The position numbers and the translations under genes were made by a program. Under the pieces are notes generated by a model. It was not told where the DNA came from, searched no databases, and was given only the letters and a program-made list of their open reading frames with translations. Positions 34,500 through 46,640 of a stretch of 64,000 bases of DNA are shown here, in pieces. The DNA is from Gnetum montanum (Eukaryota > Streptophyta > Gnetopsida > Gnetales > Gnetaceae): positions 219,154-283,153 of the forward strand of contig MNCI01008611.1 in NCBI GenBank assembly GCA_015680685.1, given 5' to 3'. Within the stretch, counting starts at the first letter, position 1. Every line of letters begins with the position of its first letter.

Positions 34500-36990
34500 C
34501 ATGGAACATAGAATTTAGGGCTTATATTAGATATATAAATTATCACTTGATGTCTCATCAAGTGGTTACTGATGGAGAAACTATAGTAGTCTTAGTAGAT
34601 AAAGGCTCAAATGAGAATTGATCAAATAAGGGAACTTTCTCAATCTTATCATCCTATTGTAATTGAGACAAATGATTTGCAATAATGTTCTTGGTTCCCT
34701 TTTTATTGATCATTGTAATGTTGAATTCTTACATGATTACTAATCATTGAATGATTCAAGGCTTATCGTTGGTTTGTTTGTAAGGAACTAGATCAAACTA
34801 TGATTACTGTGTAAAAATATAAGGTATTCAAGTACATAGTGCCTAGATTCTTTAGTGCATATACCAGTATCATGAGATCTTTTTCATTGTGGTGTAATTT
34901 AGTTGTACATCTATGATACTTTTGATTGCACAGTGGATGTTTCTAATCATTCAATTATGTAAGTACAATTTTCATAGCATAATATGATGCACTAGTCATG
35001 ATATAAAATTTGGGACCAATCTTGTACTCCTAGAATAGGAGTTTCTATGAGTCCTTATATGAAGAACTTAAAAGTCTTTTTTAATTCTTTCATTCAAATG
35101 GACAGTGCATCTTTCTTAGTGAGTTCAATCATTTTTCTAGGTGATCTTGGAGAAATTATTAATAAAATGCCTATAAAAGTTGATGTGTCCAAGGGAGGAC
35201 CTCATATCCTTCATGGTTTGAGGCCTTTGTGTAGTTTTTTAGATTACTTTGACTTTCTATGGATCCATCTCAATGCCTTTTTGTAAGATTTGATGCCTTG
35301 AAACAATGTCCTCTTGGATCATAAGGTAGCTCTTTTATCAATTCAACTTTAGATTAGTTTCAACACATCTCTTGGACACCTATCCCAAATGATCAATTGT
35401 AAATTTAAAATCAGAGCTATAGGTAGGTAAGTCATCCATGAAGATTCTCACATTATTCCTATTTTTCTTTTAAAAGATGTTAATGACTAAACTCTAAAAT
35501 GTAGTAGGGGTGTTGCATGGACAAAAGAACATCTCCTTATAACCAAATGTCCCTTCAGGACTTATTAAAGCTATATTGGTATGGTATTTAGATGTAATTT
35601 GGACTTTTTTATATCTCTTATAACCATAAAAAAAGCTTTAGTATTTATACCCTATAATTATATCTAGCACTTGGTCAACAAATGATAACGAGAAGAGATC
35701 ATTAAGCATTGTCATGTTCAATAGCATGATGTCTATGCAAATCTACCACTTGTGTGCTTTCTTTTATATAATCATAAGTGGACTAATCTAGTCACTACTT
35801 TCTATAGGATCATTAAATCCTAGTTTCTTGATTACTCTTTTGATTACATCCTTTCATTTGGGGTTCAACCTATACTATAGTTTGCACTTGAGCTTCATTG
35901 TAGGATCTTTGTATATGCAATGTTAGCATATGTGTAGATCTATGCATGTGATCTCATTGTAAGACTAGACAAATATTATCGGTCATTTGTTAACCACCTT
36001 AGCCAACTTTAATTAGGATCCTTTATCAATTAGACATTGTTGATTATCGATTTTCCAATTTCAAGGAAAACATATCCTAGTAACCCTAGTAATTGTTTTA
36101 TTTGTATTAGTTATAGCACTAATTCTTCAAGAATCTACAAGTCTCCCTAGTTGATGTTTTCTTCTTATATGTGACCTTCTTGGGTGATTTTATGATACCC
36201 TTCTTCCATTCGCATATAGCTTATCTACATAGGAACTAGCAATCCTCTTTGCTTATTCCATGCAAATTTAAGATTTGTAGTTATCATTTACCATTAGTCA
36301 CTAGGTATCTTCCTACTTAGTGGCTATCATGTACATGTACTTTGACATACACACCTTCTCTAAGTGCTTTTTGTATGTTGGGACATCCATTTGTTTGACA
36401 CTACATACTTTCTACACTTAGTCATATCCTATGTCATTGTACAAGATGAATGGAAACCATTATTTCTCCACCATGATGTGTTCATTTTTCTTGGAAATAT
36501 TCAAGGTAATGTATATTATACCATGATGTATATTAATGGTGCTAAGACATGCTCTTTCCATGGTAATGGAAAATTCTTCTTAGTTATTGCTAACTTTGAT
36601 TACTAGAAAATTTACTAGGTAGGATCACTCACTAATGATGATCACCATGTCATCAACCTTTCCCAAGAAAATATTGATGAAATGATCTACAAAATATAAT
36701 AAAATATTATTTTGTCTCATTAGGGTAGGTTCTAGGCTATGTATAGTTATTGAGAAATGATGTTTACAAGTAAACTTAGGTGTAGTAAAGATTTGCAAGG
36801 AGCATTTCTAGCAATCTGCAAGTAGAACAAAGGAATTTCTAGGTCCATTCTTTTCTTTAGTAGAGCATCCACTTTTATTCAATTAGTTACAACATGTATA
36901 AGCATGATGGTCCTTGTGTTTTCTCATGAGTGACAATGATTGTTGGCTCATGCATGGAATTTGGAGATATTTTTGTTATGAAAAAGAATT
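34500..36990 (-). pseudogene. Inverted protease-RT-RNase H fragment of an Athila-like gypsy element
   Basis: Read on the minus strand from about 36.9 kb, a protease close to that of elements B and C appears (IPLFYLQIARN, then YLVNFLVIKVSNN). RT follows: KLGFNDPIE, then a WRICVDYRKLN-like stretch near 35.75 kb, LSFVDQVLDIIIGYKY, and a VRIFMDDLP motif with the FMDD active site intact at 35431-35442. Next come KRCVETNLKLN and SSLGHINFYRHFI. RNase H-like sequence is weak towards 34.5 kb. Many stops make it a pseudogene. This is the only pol clearly linked to the protease type of elements B and C, so it probably represents the autonomous form. It lies head to tail against element B in the opposite orientation. 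Confidence 0.75.
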
Positions 36991-39590
36991 TTTTATTGAT
37001 TTATCCCATGTTTGATGATTTAAAACCTAGAAAATAGAGAAATATTCTTAGAGTTGTTGAGTCTTAAATTATAGATAATGTTAAGGAAGTAAAAACAAGT
37101 CCATTCTAAGAATCAAGGATGTATGAAGGCAAGTTCATCATCATTTTCCAACCCTAGATGTAAAGTGTACTTTTATACTTCATGGTGGACATCTAAGCCA
37201 AGGGTTGAGCTATTAAAGAAGACATCTTTCATCCAAGATAGACATCCACACTACAAGATGGATGTCTAGCATAGTGGACTTCTAGGATTTTAGGTGGACA
37301 TCCCAACCTAAAGAAAATCCATATTAAATTAGATATCTTAATATATTCTAGATGTCCTACCTGAGTCTTAGCCATTGTAAAATGGATGTTTAAGCCATGA
37401 ATTGGATGTCCTAGGTAGCCATTAGGGAAAATAAATTAAATTTTTTCTAGAAATTTTTCAAATCTTAATTCAATATGAGAAACTTTCTTGAATGTGAGGA
37501 TTAAAAAAGAATGTACCCATATCTTGATCTAGCAAGCAGTCCAAGGTAATCATAAAATTCATCACATTCAATTGGATATTTTTGTTTTAAAATTAATTAA
37601 GAATTTGCATTGGTTAAGTTTCTTATGAGGGTTGGAATATTGGTTATAATATTGGGAGATATACCACCATTACTATATTATTTTTCTGGGATTTTGATTG
37701 ATCTTGATTCATTTATGTATGCATGATAGTTAGACCCATGGATTTTTCATTATTGCATCATTTGTATTGGGATATGCATTTAGGGCATTCTATTTGTGAA
37801 AGTGAGCATCCACTATCAATCTCAAATATGCCAAAGTTGGAATGTGTACTTATTATGCATAATAAGATTTTATCCAAAGCCAAAACCAGACTAAAATATG
37901 TGTGGATAACATATTTAACATTTCTTAACTCTCGTACTAAGATTAATTAAATACTACCTTTGTTTTCATTATTTACCAGTGCCAAATCCCCCTCATAGAG
38001 CATAGATAAAGGTCATGAACCATGGACTTCACTACTATAAATAACGAATATTTCAAATATGCCAAAGTTTGGATGTGTACTTGTTATGCACAATAAGATT
38101 TTATCCCAAGTCAAAACCAAATCAAAATATGCAAGCAAGACTTATTTATTATTATTTAACTTAGTTACCAAAGTTAGCCAAAAACCACCTCAGTTTCTAT
38201 CATTCACTAGTAGCAAATCCTCCTCCATAGAGCATCATTAAAGGCCATGAGTCATGGACTTTACTACTATAGATAGCAAAGGATTACAAAACATCCCAAG
38301 GTTTCTTTAAAACTAACTAGCCATCCCTTTATGCTAACTTCATCTAAACCAAGTAAATACTTACTATGAGATTTTTCAAGCATAAGAACCATCCCAAAAA
38401 ATGTTAGTAGACATATATATACAAATAAACCAAATCCTAGATGATGAAGAAACATAATCAAACTAAGATATTTACCAAGATGGCTAGTCTAATTGAATAA
38501 CAATTCAAACCAACTAATCTTGGACTAATAAATTTTTAATTAGCGAATTCCACTCTTAATGGATTTCATTTATGTTTTTTTTATCTTCTCTCTTTAAATT
38601 AATAAGTTAAAGCTATATTTTTTGCATTAAAATTTAATGTTCAATGCCCTAATACCCAAAGAAGTTATTTTCTTCACTATTCCTTGTGTTGTTATTTTCA
38701 TATGGTCTATACAAAGCATCACAAATTATGTCATGACTCTTAATGAAGGTTGCAATAAAAGTTACAATAATTGTACAACTATTGAAAAGCATCTCAAAAT
38801 TCATGTTGCCACCACCAAAATGTTTTCCTTCCAAACACTGGCCTTTAATGGACAAATTGGGTTTGAAAACTCTAAAATGAATTGGAAACCTAACTAATCA
38901 ACTCTAAACTTACATATAAATTAATAGAGTTTAAATTAGGCCAAAATTAAATAATATTTATGATGAAACTTTAATATATCAATACAAATACAAATCCAAA
39001 TTCAAATTATAGAAATATGCATGACAAAAATTTAGATTTTCAAACATATTCTTTCAAACCAAAATTGTGCCTAAACCAAAAAAATCAAAAACCCAAAAAT
39101 AATCATTGTAAGAAATTTTCCTACTTGACTAGAAGTGTTACTAATAGAAACCTTTGCGTGGATGAGATCTTCTCACTTTAACCCAATGATTGAATTAAAA
39201 TGAGATCTAGAATGAAAAATTAGAAAGAAGAATACATACATAGCTCTAAAAGGTTGTGTGAACTTAATAGTGACTCTTCTCCTATTTTGCAAGGTCTTCC
39301 TATTTGGTTTTATCTCCCAAATATTAGTTAAGTAAATGAATAATTTCTAATCTATGGGTTGTTAGGTATTTATAATCACCTAGACATGCTAGCATCAAGC
39401 TAGTGGGTGACTTCTAAGAGTGACTAAAATTGAAAAGAAAATATATATAATCCAAATCTAAAATAAAATATAAATTTTATTTCTCAAATGGTTTATACCC
39501 AGTGTTGGTCCTTTGAGGTATAACTAAGTAGTACCTAGCAAGCTATACCAACTCCATATACTAACTAAAGAAATGGTATGCATCAAGCAT
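36991..39590. other. AT-rich region with local repeats and no recognised gene
   Basis: At 37160-37420 the words GGATGTC, GACATCC and GGACATC recur about a dozen times in both orientations, a degenerate short-period repeat. At 37826-38274 there is a tandem duplication (separate entry). From 38.3 to 39.59 kb I see only AT-rich sequence; the open frames are short and match nothing I know. Confidence 0.4.
37826..38274 (+). repeat. Tandem duplication, about 224-bp unit
   Basis: The segment 37826-38049 is repeated at 38050-38274. Both copies contain AATATGCCAAAGTT, AATAAGATTTTATCC, CAAATCC.CCTC, AGAGCAT, AAGG.CATGA and GACTT.ACTACTATA in the same order. Divergence is modest, and both copies encode nothing obvious. 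Confidence 0.75.
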
Positions 39591-39861
39591 GATATCATAG
39601 CTATATTATTATAGCTTGTTCTACAATTTCATAGATGTGGTATAGTAGGTTATGTTCATGCCTATAAATATGAGTCCACCATTATATCAAACTTACATTT
39701 TTTTCAATCTAGTAACAAAACTCTTGTAGTTTATTTTCTTGAAGTTAGTGATAGTTGTCACGGCTCACAATGTGGTGATTAATAGTTGTATGATATCTTT
39801 ACTTGAGTGGAGTATACCTAGACATACTTCATGTCTAAAAATAAAAATTGATATTATTCTT

Positions 39862-40722
39862 TTATGGGACGCAATATTGCATGGGTCGTGATATTATGTA
39901 CGTGATATTGCGTCTGCCACGATATCACATCCCTCGCGATATCGCATATGCGATATCACATTGTCCCCCGTGATATCGCGGTGCGCTGCAGAGTCTATAA
40001 ATAAGAAGAGGCTCTCCCTTGTTTCTCATTCTAGGCCTAGACCGTAGCGAAAATTTGGCAATTTTACCTCTCCAGAGATAGAATAATTTCCATGTGCCCG
40101 TAGTAGGAACTCCAAAGTGAACGGATCTTTATTCGAGAAAATATTGTACCTGAACACAAGTTTGTGTACTGAAATAATGACAAACTTCTTGGATAAACCT
40201 TGCAGTGCATGGACTAAGCTAATTAGGATTTTTATTACTATTATTTATTGTTTATCATTTAAATGATTTATTAGTAATTAAATCTCTCTCAACCCTTCTC
40301 CCGTAGTTAAGTACACTCAGTATGACCACTTCGAGCATGTGCGTTACGCTTGGTAATCCCAGTAACGACTAGCGTTTGGTAGCCAAGGTTGCATTGGTTT
40401 AGGGTGTGAACGATAAGTGGGAATGTATGTTGATGCTAGGTAAATTAAGGCTTAGTTAGTTAGTTAAAGTTAGTAATTAGTCTCTTCACCCTTCACCTCA
40501 TTAGCATAGAAGATAAAACATAAAAACAATAAAAATCACATACCTCAGACTTACTTAACCATACAATCATGACAAATACAAGTAAGCCTGGGAAGACAAC
40601 GAATGATTAACCTTAGGTGTTCCATAAGGCATGTAGGCACTTAGTCTGTGGAGTTCGACCGGATCGTGCGTGTAACGCTCGTATTTGTATGGTTGAGTGT
40701 AGGGGTACCTCGCCACTCATCA
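39862..40722 (+). repeat. 5' LTR of element C
   Basis: The start is mutated (TTATGGGACGC versus TGATGGGACGC in the 3' LTR) and the end is CCACTCATCA. Upstream of TATAAATAA (39996-40004) at least five GATATC and several GATATT palindrome cores are packed into about 110 bp. The sequence is closest to the 3' LTR of the same element. Confidence 0.85.
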
Positions 40723-40723
40723 T

Positions 40724-40741
40724 TGGCGCTGTTGCTGGGGA
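40724..40741 (+). promoter_or_regulatory. Primer binding site, tRNA-Asp type
   Basis: TGGCGCTGTTGCTGGGGA, two bases after the LTR, is the best-preserved PBS in the window. It is complementary to the plant tRNA-Asp 3' end except for two transitions. Confidence 0.8.
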
Positions 40742-40879
40742 CTAAGTGTTTGTGCACTAAATAGAACATAGGAAATTATCCACATCACTGGGAGCTTAAA
40801 TGAACCATTAGGGTTAATTAAACAAAAAATTATATAATGGGTAAATAGCACATCGAATTAAATTAAGATTTATTCTTCT

Positions 40880-43190
40880 CATAAGAGCATTTCACCACCT
40901 AGGGATCATACTAGAAATAGTCGGCAGTCTAACATGCATAACCGAGATCTGCCAGTTCCTCAACAGCATCGAGTGGTATATATTCATCCCGATGAGTATA
41001 TATCCAATTTCACTTTTATCCTCCATCAGGATGAATAGTTACATTGGCAAGATTTTCAAGGTAACATAGTGTTACCTCCAAATCGTGCAGTCCCCAACAT
41101 GCTTCTCCATGCTCTAGCACAGATTGGCATGAAACAACTATATGCTAAATACATTGTAGGTGATTTTGACACAAGGGATTACCATCCCATAGAAGCATAA
41201 CATTTAAGGGACTTGCGGCAGCAGAGCCACCACACATTGTTGAAGGGCAAAGGGGTCCCACACGTCCTAAGAGAAATCGAAGATGGTGAACCCATTATAA
41301 TGGGTTCTCTATCGAAGGATGTTCCCCCTCCTAAGGATGGTTAGGAGGTTGGGTATCAGAACTTATGCTCCATGATTCATAACCCTGGTTCTGATACCCA
41401 TGAACACCAAGTGTTCACTGAGGAAACAAAAACACACAACAAGGATAGGCACTTGGATCGTCGTCACGATTGGGGCCGTAGCCATCAAAGAGAAGGTAAG
41501 AAACATTGTCATGGATATGGTTCTCCTTCTTCTTTCCCTTAATCACATCACTTACCCTCTTCTTCCACATTAGGGTGTAGCCACAAAGAGCATAACAGTG
41601 AGGATAAGGGTAGGCGAGATAAGAGATCTCAACGAGAGAGTCAAGAGAGAGGATGAGGGCAGTCAAGAGAATCAAGGCATGAATGAAGGGAAAGTAGGGA
41701 ACAACGTAGACATCATAGAAGTCATGAAAGAGATTATCATGATGAACCCCTACTTGCCACCCGAAGTATGCTAGATATCATGGAGGCAGTTAGAATACCT
41801 ACAAGGCATCAAAAGGATAGCCAGATCAAGTGCTTAGACATGAACAATATCCCACGATTTGAGGGGGGATATAATGCTGATCTGCAAAATCATTTACAAG
41901 AATTCCACGATGCCTACACCTTGCAGAACATTGAGAATGAGTGGCAAAAATTAAAGTTGTTTCCTAGGACGCTCATAAAGGAAGCAGAGAGTTGGTACTA
42001 GTCCTTACAGCCGGAAACCATTAGAAGATGGAGTACGATGTTAGAATTGTTCAACGATAAATACTAAACGTACTCCAAAGTGTCCAATTTGTGTAAACAG
42101 ATCCAAGGATGGAAACTGGGTAATCATGAACCCTTGGATGCTGCCATGGGTTGATACTATGCATTCCTGCATCGTTGCCTGGGCCATGGTTACGCACAAC
42201 GGTATCAACTATGCCACCTCATAGATCGGCTAAGACATGAGACTAGGAGAACCCTTGGGACTTATGCCCAAGGGAGATTATTTGAGCTTAGATCCCATGA
42301 AATTCATATATTGTTAGAGCAAGTAGCCAAAGAAGAAGGGGAGCTATGAAAAAGAGAGAGCACGGAAGAATACAACTGTGATCCTTCCCTTCGAAAGAAG
42401 GGAGTGAGATTCTGCGATAAAGAGGATGAGTCACCACTCGAAGAGTTGGTGAATAGAAAAACCTTGCTGCTTCAAAAGCTAACAATCGAAGTGTTGGCTA
42501 AGGTGGATCAATTGTGGGATTCCCTAGACTCTAGACTTGAAACTGTCCTGAAAATCGTAGAGGAGTCAAAGGATGAACGAGGTAGTGACTCTGATAAGAA
42601 AAAGTGGAGAAATTCAGGCCATGCACATGACAAGGGTAAGGGGAAGATAACTATCTCCAATGAGGTTTTGGATTCAGACACAGACAATGACGGTGGATGT
42701 GAGATCTACCAATATGACCATTCTAAGGGATGTTGTCCAATCATTTCACATCTACAAGAGTCTGGGGTGTATGAACTCAACCTAAGACTTAATAGATGGC
42801 AAGCACCTTGAAGGTTACCTTATCCCCAAGGTAACCCAAGACAGTTCTATCAACCGTTAAGGTACTATTCAAGTAGAACTCCACCACAACCCATCAGGAA
42901 ACATCAGTAGTGGCAACACCCACAGTCATGGGGGATGCCACCACCTAGACAACAATAACCTTACCGGCAACCAGATCTGTATGGATACTACGTGCAGCAG
43001 CCGGTTTTTCCAAGTGACTCTATGGGTCATCCAACTCCACAACGTCACTACTAGGTTTGGGAGTATTTTAGGACTCCTTCTCCTATGGGAGACACTCTAC
43101 ACATGTACCATCCTTACATCGGTAGTTCCATTACCACCCGCTCCAACAATGCAAGGGGAACTCCCCACTCAACTACAACAACGTAATGCT
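40880..43190 (+). pseudogene. gag of element C, decayed
   Basis: Collinear with the element B gag; the ATG is lost by substitution near 40869. The gag core is the best-preserved part: MNNIPRFEGGYNADLQNHL, KLKLFPRTLIKEAESWY at 41768-42001, then ETIRRWSTMLELFND, LGHGYAQRYQLCHL and LRHETRRTLGTYAQG. From 42404 to 42811 a 135-codon stretch stays open through an acidic linker (DESPLEELVNRKTLL) to the zinc knuckle, where the second Cys is changed to Tyr (C-E-I-Y). The P/Q-rich tail ends near 43190. Stops and frameshifts occur throughout. Confidence 0.75.
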
Positions 43191-43329
43191 ACAAGAGCCA
43201 TAAACCTTCAACTCGCTGTTGGTTCTAATAACTGCCCAAAGAGAATATCTTTCTTTAGAACCAGAAGCCCAAACAAGCTCTCATAACCACAAGCAGTTGA
43301 GTTTGTGCATGCTCCTCCACGATACAAGG

Positions 43330-44208
43330 CTTCAAAGCTCCATTCAAACCAACAATAGGGCTTAACGCATACGGTTATGTTAACACATACCGTTACCGAC
43401 TGGATCAAGGTAAGCCACCTTCCCAGGAAACTCTCTGACCCTGGAAGTTCCTTAATCTACCTCCAAGTCACCGGGAATGAACCACATAAGGCTCTTCTTA
43501 ACTCAAGTTCCAGAGTCAACTTAATCTCATGAGAAATGTATCAAGCCTGGAACCTACCCCAACTCAAGAAGAGCAATATTCAACTAGAGCTGATTGACCA
43601 GTCCATCACCATTCCCTTGGGATTGGTGGAGGACATCGTTTATCACTATGTGTGGTTGGTCATACCTAGCTAATTTCCTAGTGATAGAAGTCAACAGTAA
43701 CAATAGGGGGTTCCAAATTATAATGGGAAGGGCATGGCTGAGTACAGTAGACGCATGCCTAGGGATCTATGATCTTTCCTTGGAAATATCTAAGGAAAAT
43801 ATTTATGAAAAGATCGAGAAGAAGAAAGTTCCATGCATCACATATAGTGACTTAGAGGGTGATGACATGGAGGAATGCTCAGCATCTCTTCCATGCAACT
43901 GGTGTGCCCTAGAAACTTAGATACAAAGGTGCCTGTATGTAGCAACCACACAACAAGTGGACACCCCGTGGTTGACAGCTAATCAAAAGAGCAACCCACC
44001 AATATGCATGGAACGAATTGGGGAAACAACTCACACCCACAATGAAGGCATAGATACATTGGAATATGAGTGTCACCAGTTTCCAACCCTTAATCTAAGA
44101 ACATCAATCGGAAGAAGTTGGACACTCCTAAAAGATTCAAATAGGCACTCATTATTTTGGACCTCTCCCTTTCAATTCAGTCATGGGGGAGATAGCCACC
44201 TATGCTAA
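43330..44208 (+). pseudogene. Retropepsin-like protease of element C, catalytic Asp lost
   Basis: Homologous to the element B protease from VTDWIKVSHLPRKLSDPG to SFGRSWTLLKD-type sequence near 44130. The catalytic loop reads ALLNSSSRVN, so the Asp kept in element B is Asn here, and a frameshift lies near 43635 between GLVEDIV and TMCGWSY. IIMGRAWLSTVDACLG and the tail are well preserved. With the Asp lost the product could not be an active aspartic protease. Confidence 0.75.
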
Positions 44209-44959
44209 TCCTTTGAGGCCCTCAGTTCTTTCACATTTTCATTTTACACATTTTTGTTTTACAAGTTTCTTTAACTTTTCTCATTTTTGTTTTACAACAT
44301 TTTTATACTTTTTCATTTCTTTATGTATGTGTGTGTTATCCATCTTGTCAAGTTTGTCATTTAATAAGTGTTCTTCATGATGGTATGAACTATTTTCTAT
44401 TGGTTGCTAATGTTTGGTTTTTACCTTTAACTCATGATGTTGATACTAAGATATGGTTCTTTTTATATGAAAGGCAATGAGTCCACTTAATCCATTCATC
44501 CACAAAATTCTATGATCTCTCTTGGCTTGGAACTGTATAGTCCCTTTCTCAATAATAAGAACTATAACGAATCGGTGATTGGGCATTTCTCAAACTAAGG
44601 AAGGACTCAAGGATTGAAAAGGGTGTGCCTTCAAGGGAACTTCATGCATTTGTTTTGGCCATTCTCTTGGGTGCTTGGATGTTTTCTTCTTGAGTTTTCT
44701 TATCATTTCGATGTTACTCAATTATCGGGAAGCTGAGCAAATAAAAATAACAAAGTCTTTACATGGTGTGGTTCTCACGCAAAAACACAAAAAAAAAANN
44801 NNNNNNNNNNNNNNNNNNNNNNNNNNNNNNNNNNNNNNNNNNNNNNNNNNNNNNNNNNNNNNNNNNNNNNNNNNNNNNNNNNNNNNNNNNNNNNNNTTTT
44901 TGGTAAATTCTTGTGGTTAAGACTTTAACTCTTGTTCCAATTGACATTCTCAGAGCCTA
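44209..44959 (+). other. Element C non-coding spacer with assembly gap
   Basis: Pyrimidine-rich sequence (44220-44330, matching 34080-34200 of element B) is followed by the AACTAAGGAAGGACTC phrase and then by 98 N at 44799-44896 after an A run. Pol should lie here in an autonomous element. The gap length may be nominal. Confidence 0.6.
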
Positions 44960-45757
44960 CAGACTCTTTGAATGTGGGTTTGCCAGGACATGAGCCTGCT
45001 TTGGGGAGGACCCACTGGCATTCCTATTTGGTGCACCAATTAACTTCTTTCCCTTAAAATTTTTGCAATCCACTCTCTTTTGTTCATTTCCATCTTGACA
45101 TCCACTTCATCGACGTTACTGTTGTTCCTTTTTCTTCACCTTTCTTGTTCCTTTTCTTTTTCTCCATTCTATCACAACCAGAGGTTCGCTCTTAGTCATG
45201 GGGGTCTTGGTCCAATTTTTTCGATTTTCTCCTAACCCCTACACCTTCGCTAATCACCACTACTATATCTCCAGACCCGTATTAGCCATACCAAAACTCG
45301 GCCAATGGACCTTTCACCGAAGCAAGGTATCAATTGCATTGAAATTCATATACCCTTGCTAATATAAGACTATGTTGTGTGTGCAAATGGCAATCATGCA
45401 ACAATGGATTGGATCTGGAGGAAACACTTGGAATGGACTAGTGTTGAAGCAGCCATGCAAGGAGCAAGATCGATGGCACGCTGATGGATACACGACGAAA
45501 GGCGCAATCTTGGCATTGGCAGAAGTAGACTTCTTTTCTCTTCTTTCTTCTCTCTCAGCTGCCAAACAAGGCCTAATGTCAAATGTATAAGGTGTTCACT
45601 CATGTTGTCGTAAACACCAATTTTGTCTTGTTCTGTAATGATGATTCGTTTACATGTCACCCCATTCACCACTAGTTCCATTTCAATCAATAATCCCATA
45701 CCTTTTCAATATTTTGTAAGGAACTCAAGGACGAGTTTTTATTTAGTCATGAGGGTA
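44960..45757 (+). other. Element C 3' internal region and pre-LTR sequence
   Basis: The phrase GCTTTGGGGAGGACCCACT matches the leader upstream of the element E downstream ORF. From 45660 the sequence matches the element E 3' UTR up to AGTCATGAGGGTA at the LTR. The ORF itself is gone. The middle (45.06-45.65 kb) holds short open frames on both strands and matches nothing I recognise. Confidence 0.55.
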
Positions 45758-46583
45758 TGATGGGACGCGATATCGCATGGGCCGCGATATTGCATATGCG
45801 ATATGGTGTCAGCCACGATATCGCGTTATTCCCCACGATATCGCGGTGCACTGCAAAGTCTATAAATAAGAGGCGGCTCTCCCTTGTTTCTCATTCTAGG
45901 CCTAGACCGTAGTGAAAATTTGGCAATTTTACCTCTTCAGAGATAGAATAATTTCCATGTGCCCGCAATAGGAACTCCAAAGTGAACGGATCTTTATTCG
46001 AGCAAATATTGTACATGAACACAAGTTTGTGTACGGAAATAATGACAAACTTCTTGGATAAATCTTGCAGTGCATGGACTAAGCTAATTAGGATTTTTAT
46101 TATTGTTATTTATTGTTTATCATTTAAATGCTTTATTAGTAATTAAATCTCTCTCAACCCTTCTCCCGTAGTTAAGTGCACTCAATACGACCGCTTCGAC
46201 CACGTGCGTTATGTTTGGTAATCCCAGTAACGACTAGCGTTTGGTAGTCAAGGTTGCATTGGTTCAGGGTGTGAACGGTAAGTGGGAACGAATGCTGATG
46301 CTAGGTTAATTAAGGCTTAGTTAGTTAGTTAAAGTTAGTAATTAGTCTCTTCACCCTTCACCTCATTATCATAGGAGATAAAACATAAAAACAATAAAAA
46401 TCACATACCTCAGACTTAACCATACAATCGTGACAAACACAAGTAAGCCTGGGAAGACAACGAACGATTAACCTTAAGTGTTCGATAAGGCGTGTAGGCA
46501 CTTAGTCTGTGGAGTTCGACCGGAACGTGCGTATAACGCTCGTATTCGTATGGTTGAGTGTAGGGGTACCTTGCCACTCATCA
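45758..46583 (+). repeat. 3' LTR of element C
   Basis: An 826-bp LTR, TGATGGGACG...CCACTCATCA, with GATATC palindromes at about 45768-45845 and TATAAATA at 45861-45868. It is followed directly by TTCTT, the target duplication. The first half is nearly identical to the 5' LTR; differences are mostly CpG/TpG changes and small indels in the palindrome cluster. Confidence 0.9.
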
Positions 46584-46640
46584 TTCTTCATTTCTACAAT
46601 ATATTAATTAGAATATCTTTGCATTTCCACTATCATTTAT

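Larger units (their letters stand above)
39862..46583 (+). mobile_element. Element C: complete non-autonomous GATATC-family element
   Basis: A 6,722-bp element with paired LTRs (39862-40722 and 45758-46583) flanked by the 5-bp target duplication TTCTT at 39857-39861 and 46584-46588. The interior has a tRNA-Asp PBS, broken gag, broken protease, a non-coding spacer with an assembly gap, and a 3' UTR shared with element E. RT, RNase H and integrase are absent, and the downstream ORF is deleted. It would have depended on enzymes from an autonomous relative; the inverted pol fragment at 34.5-37.0 kb is a candidate representative of that relative. Confidence 0.85.

Noticed and set aside
36364-36606. 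80-codon plus-strand open frame
   Set aside because: It is the reverse strand of the inverted protease fragment, whose motifs are clear on the minus strand.
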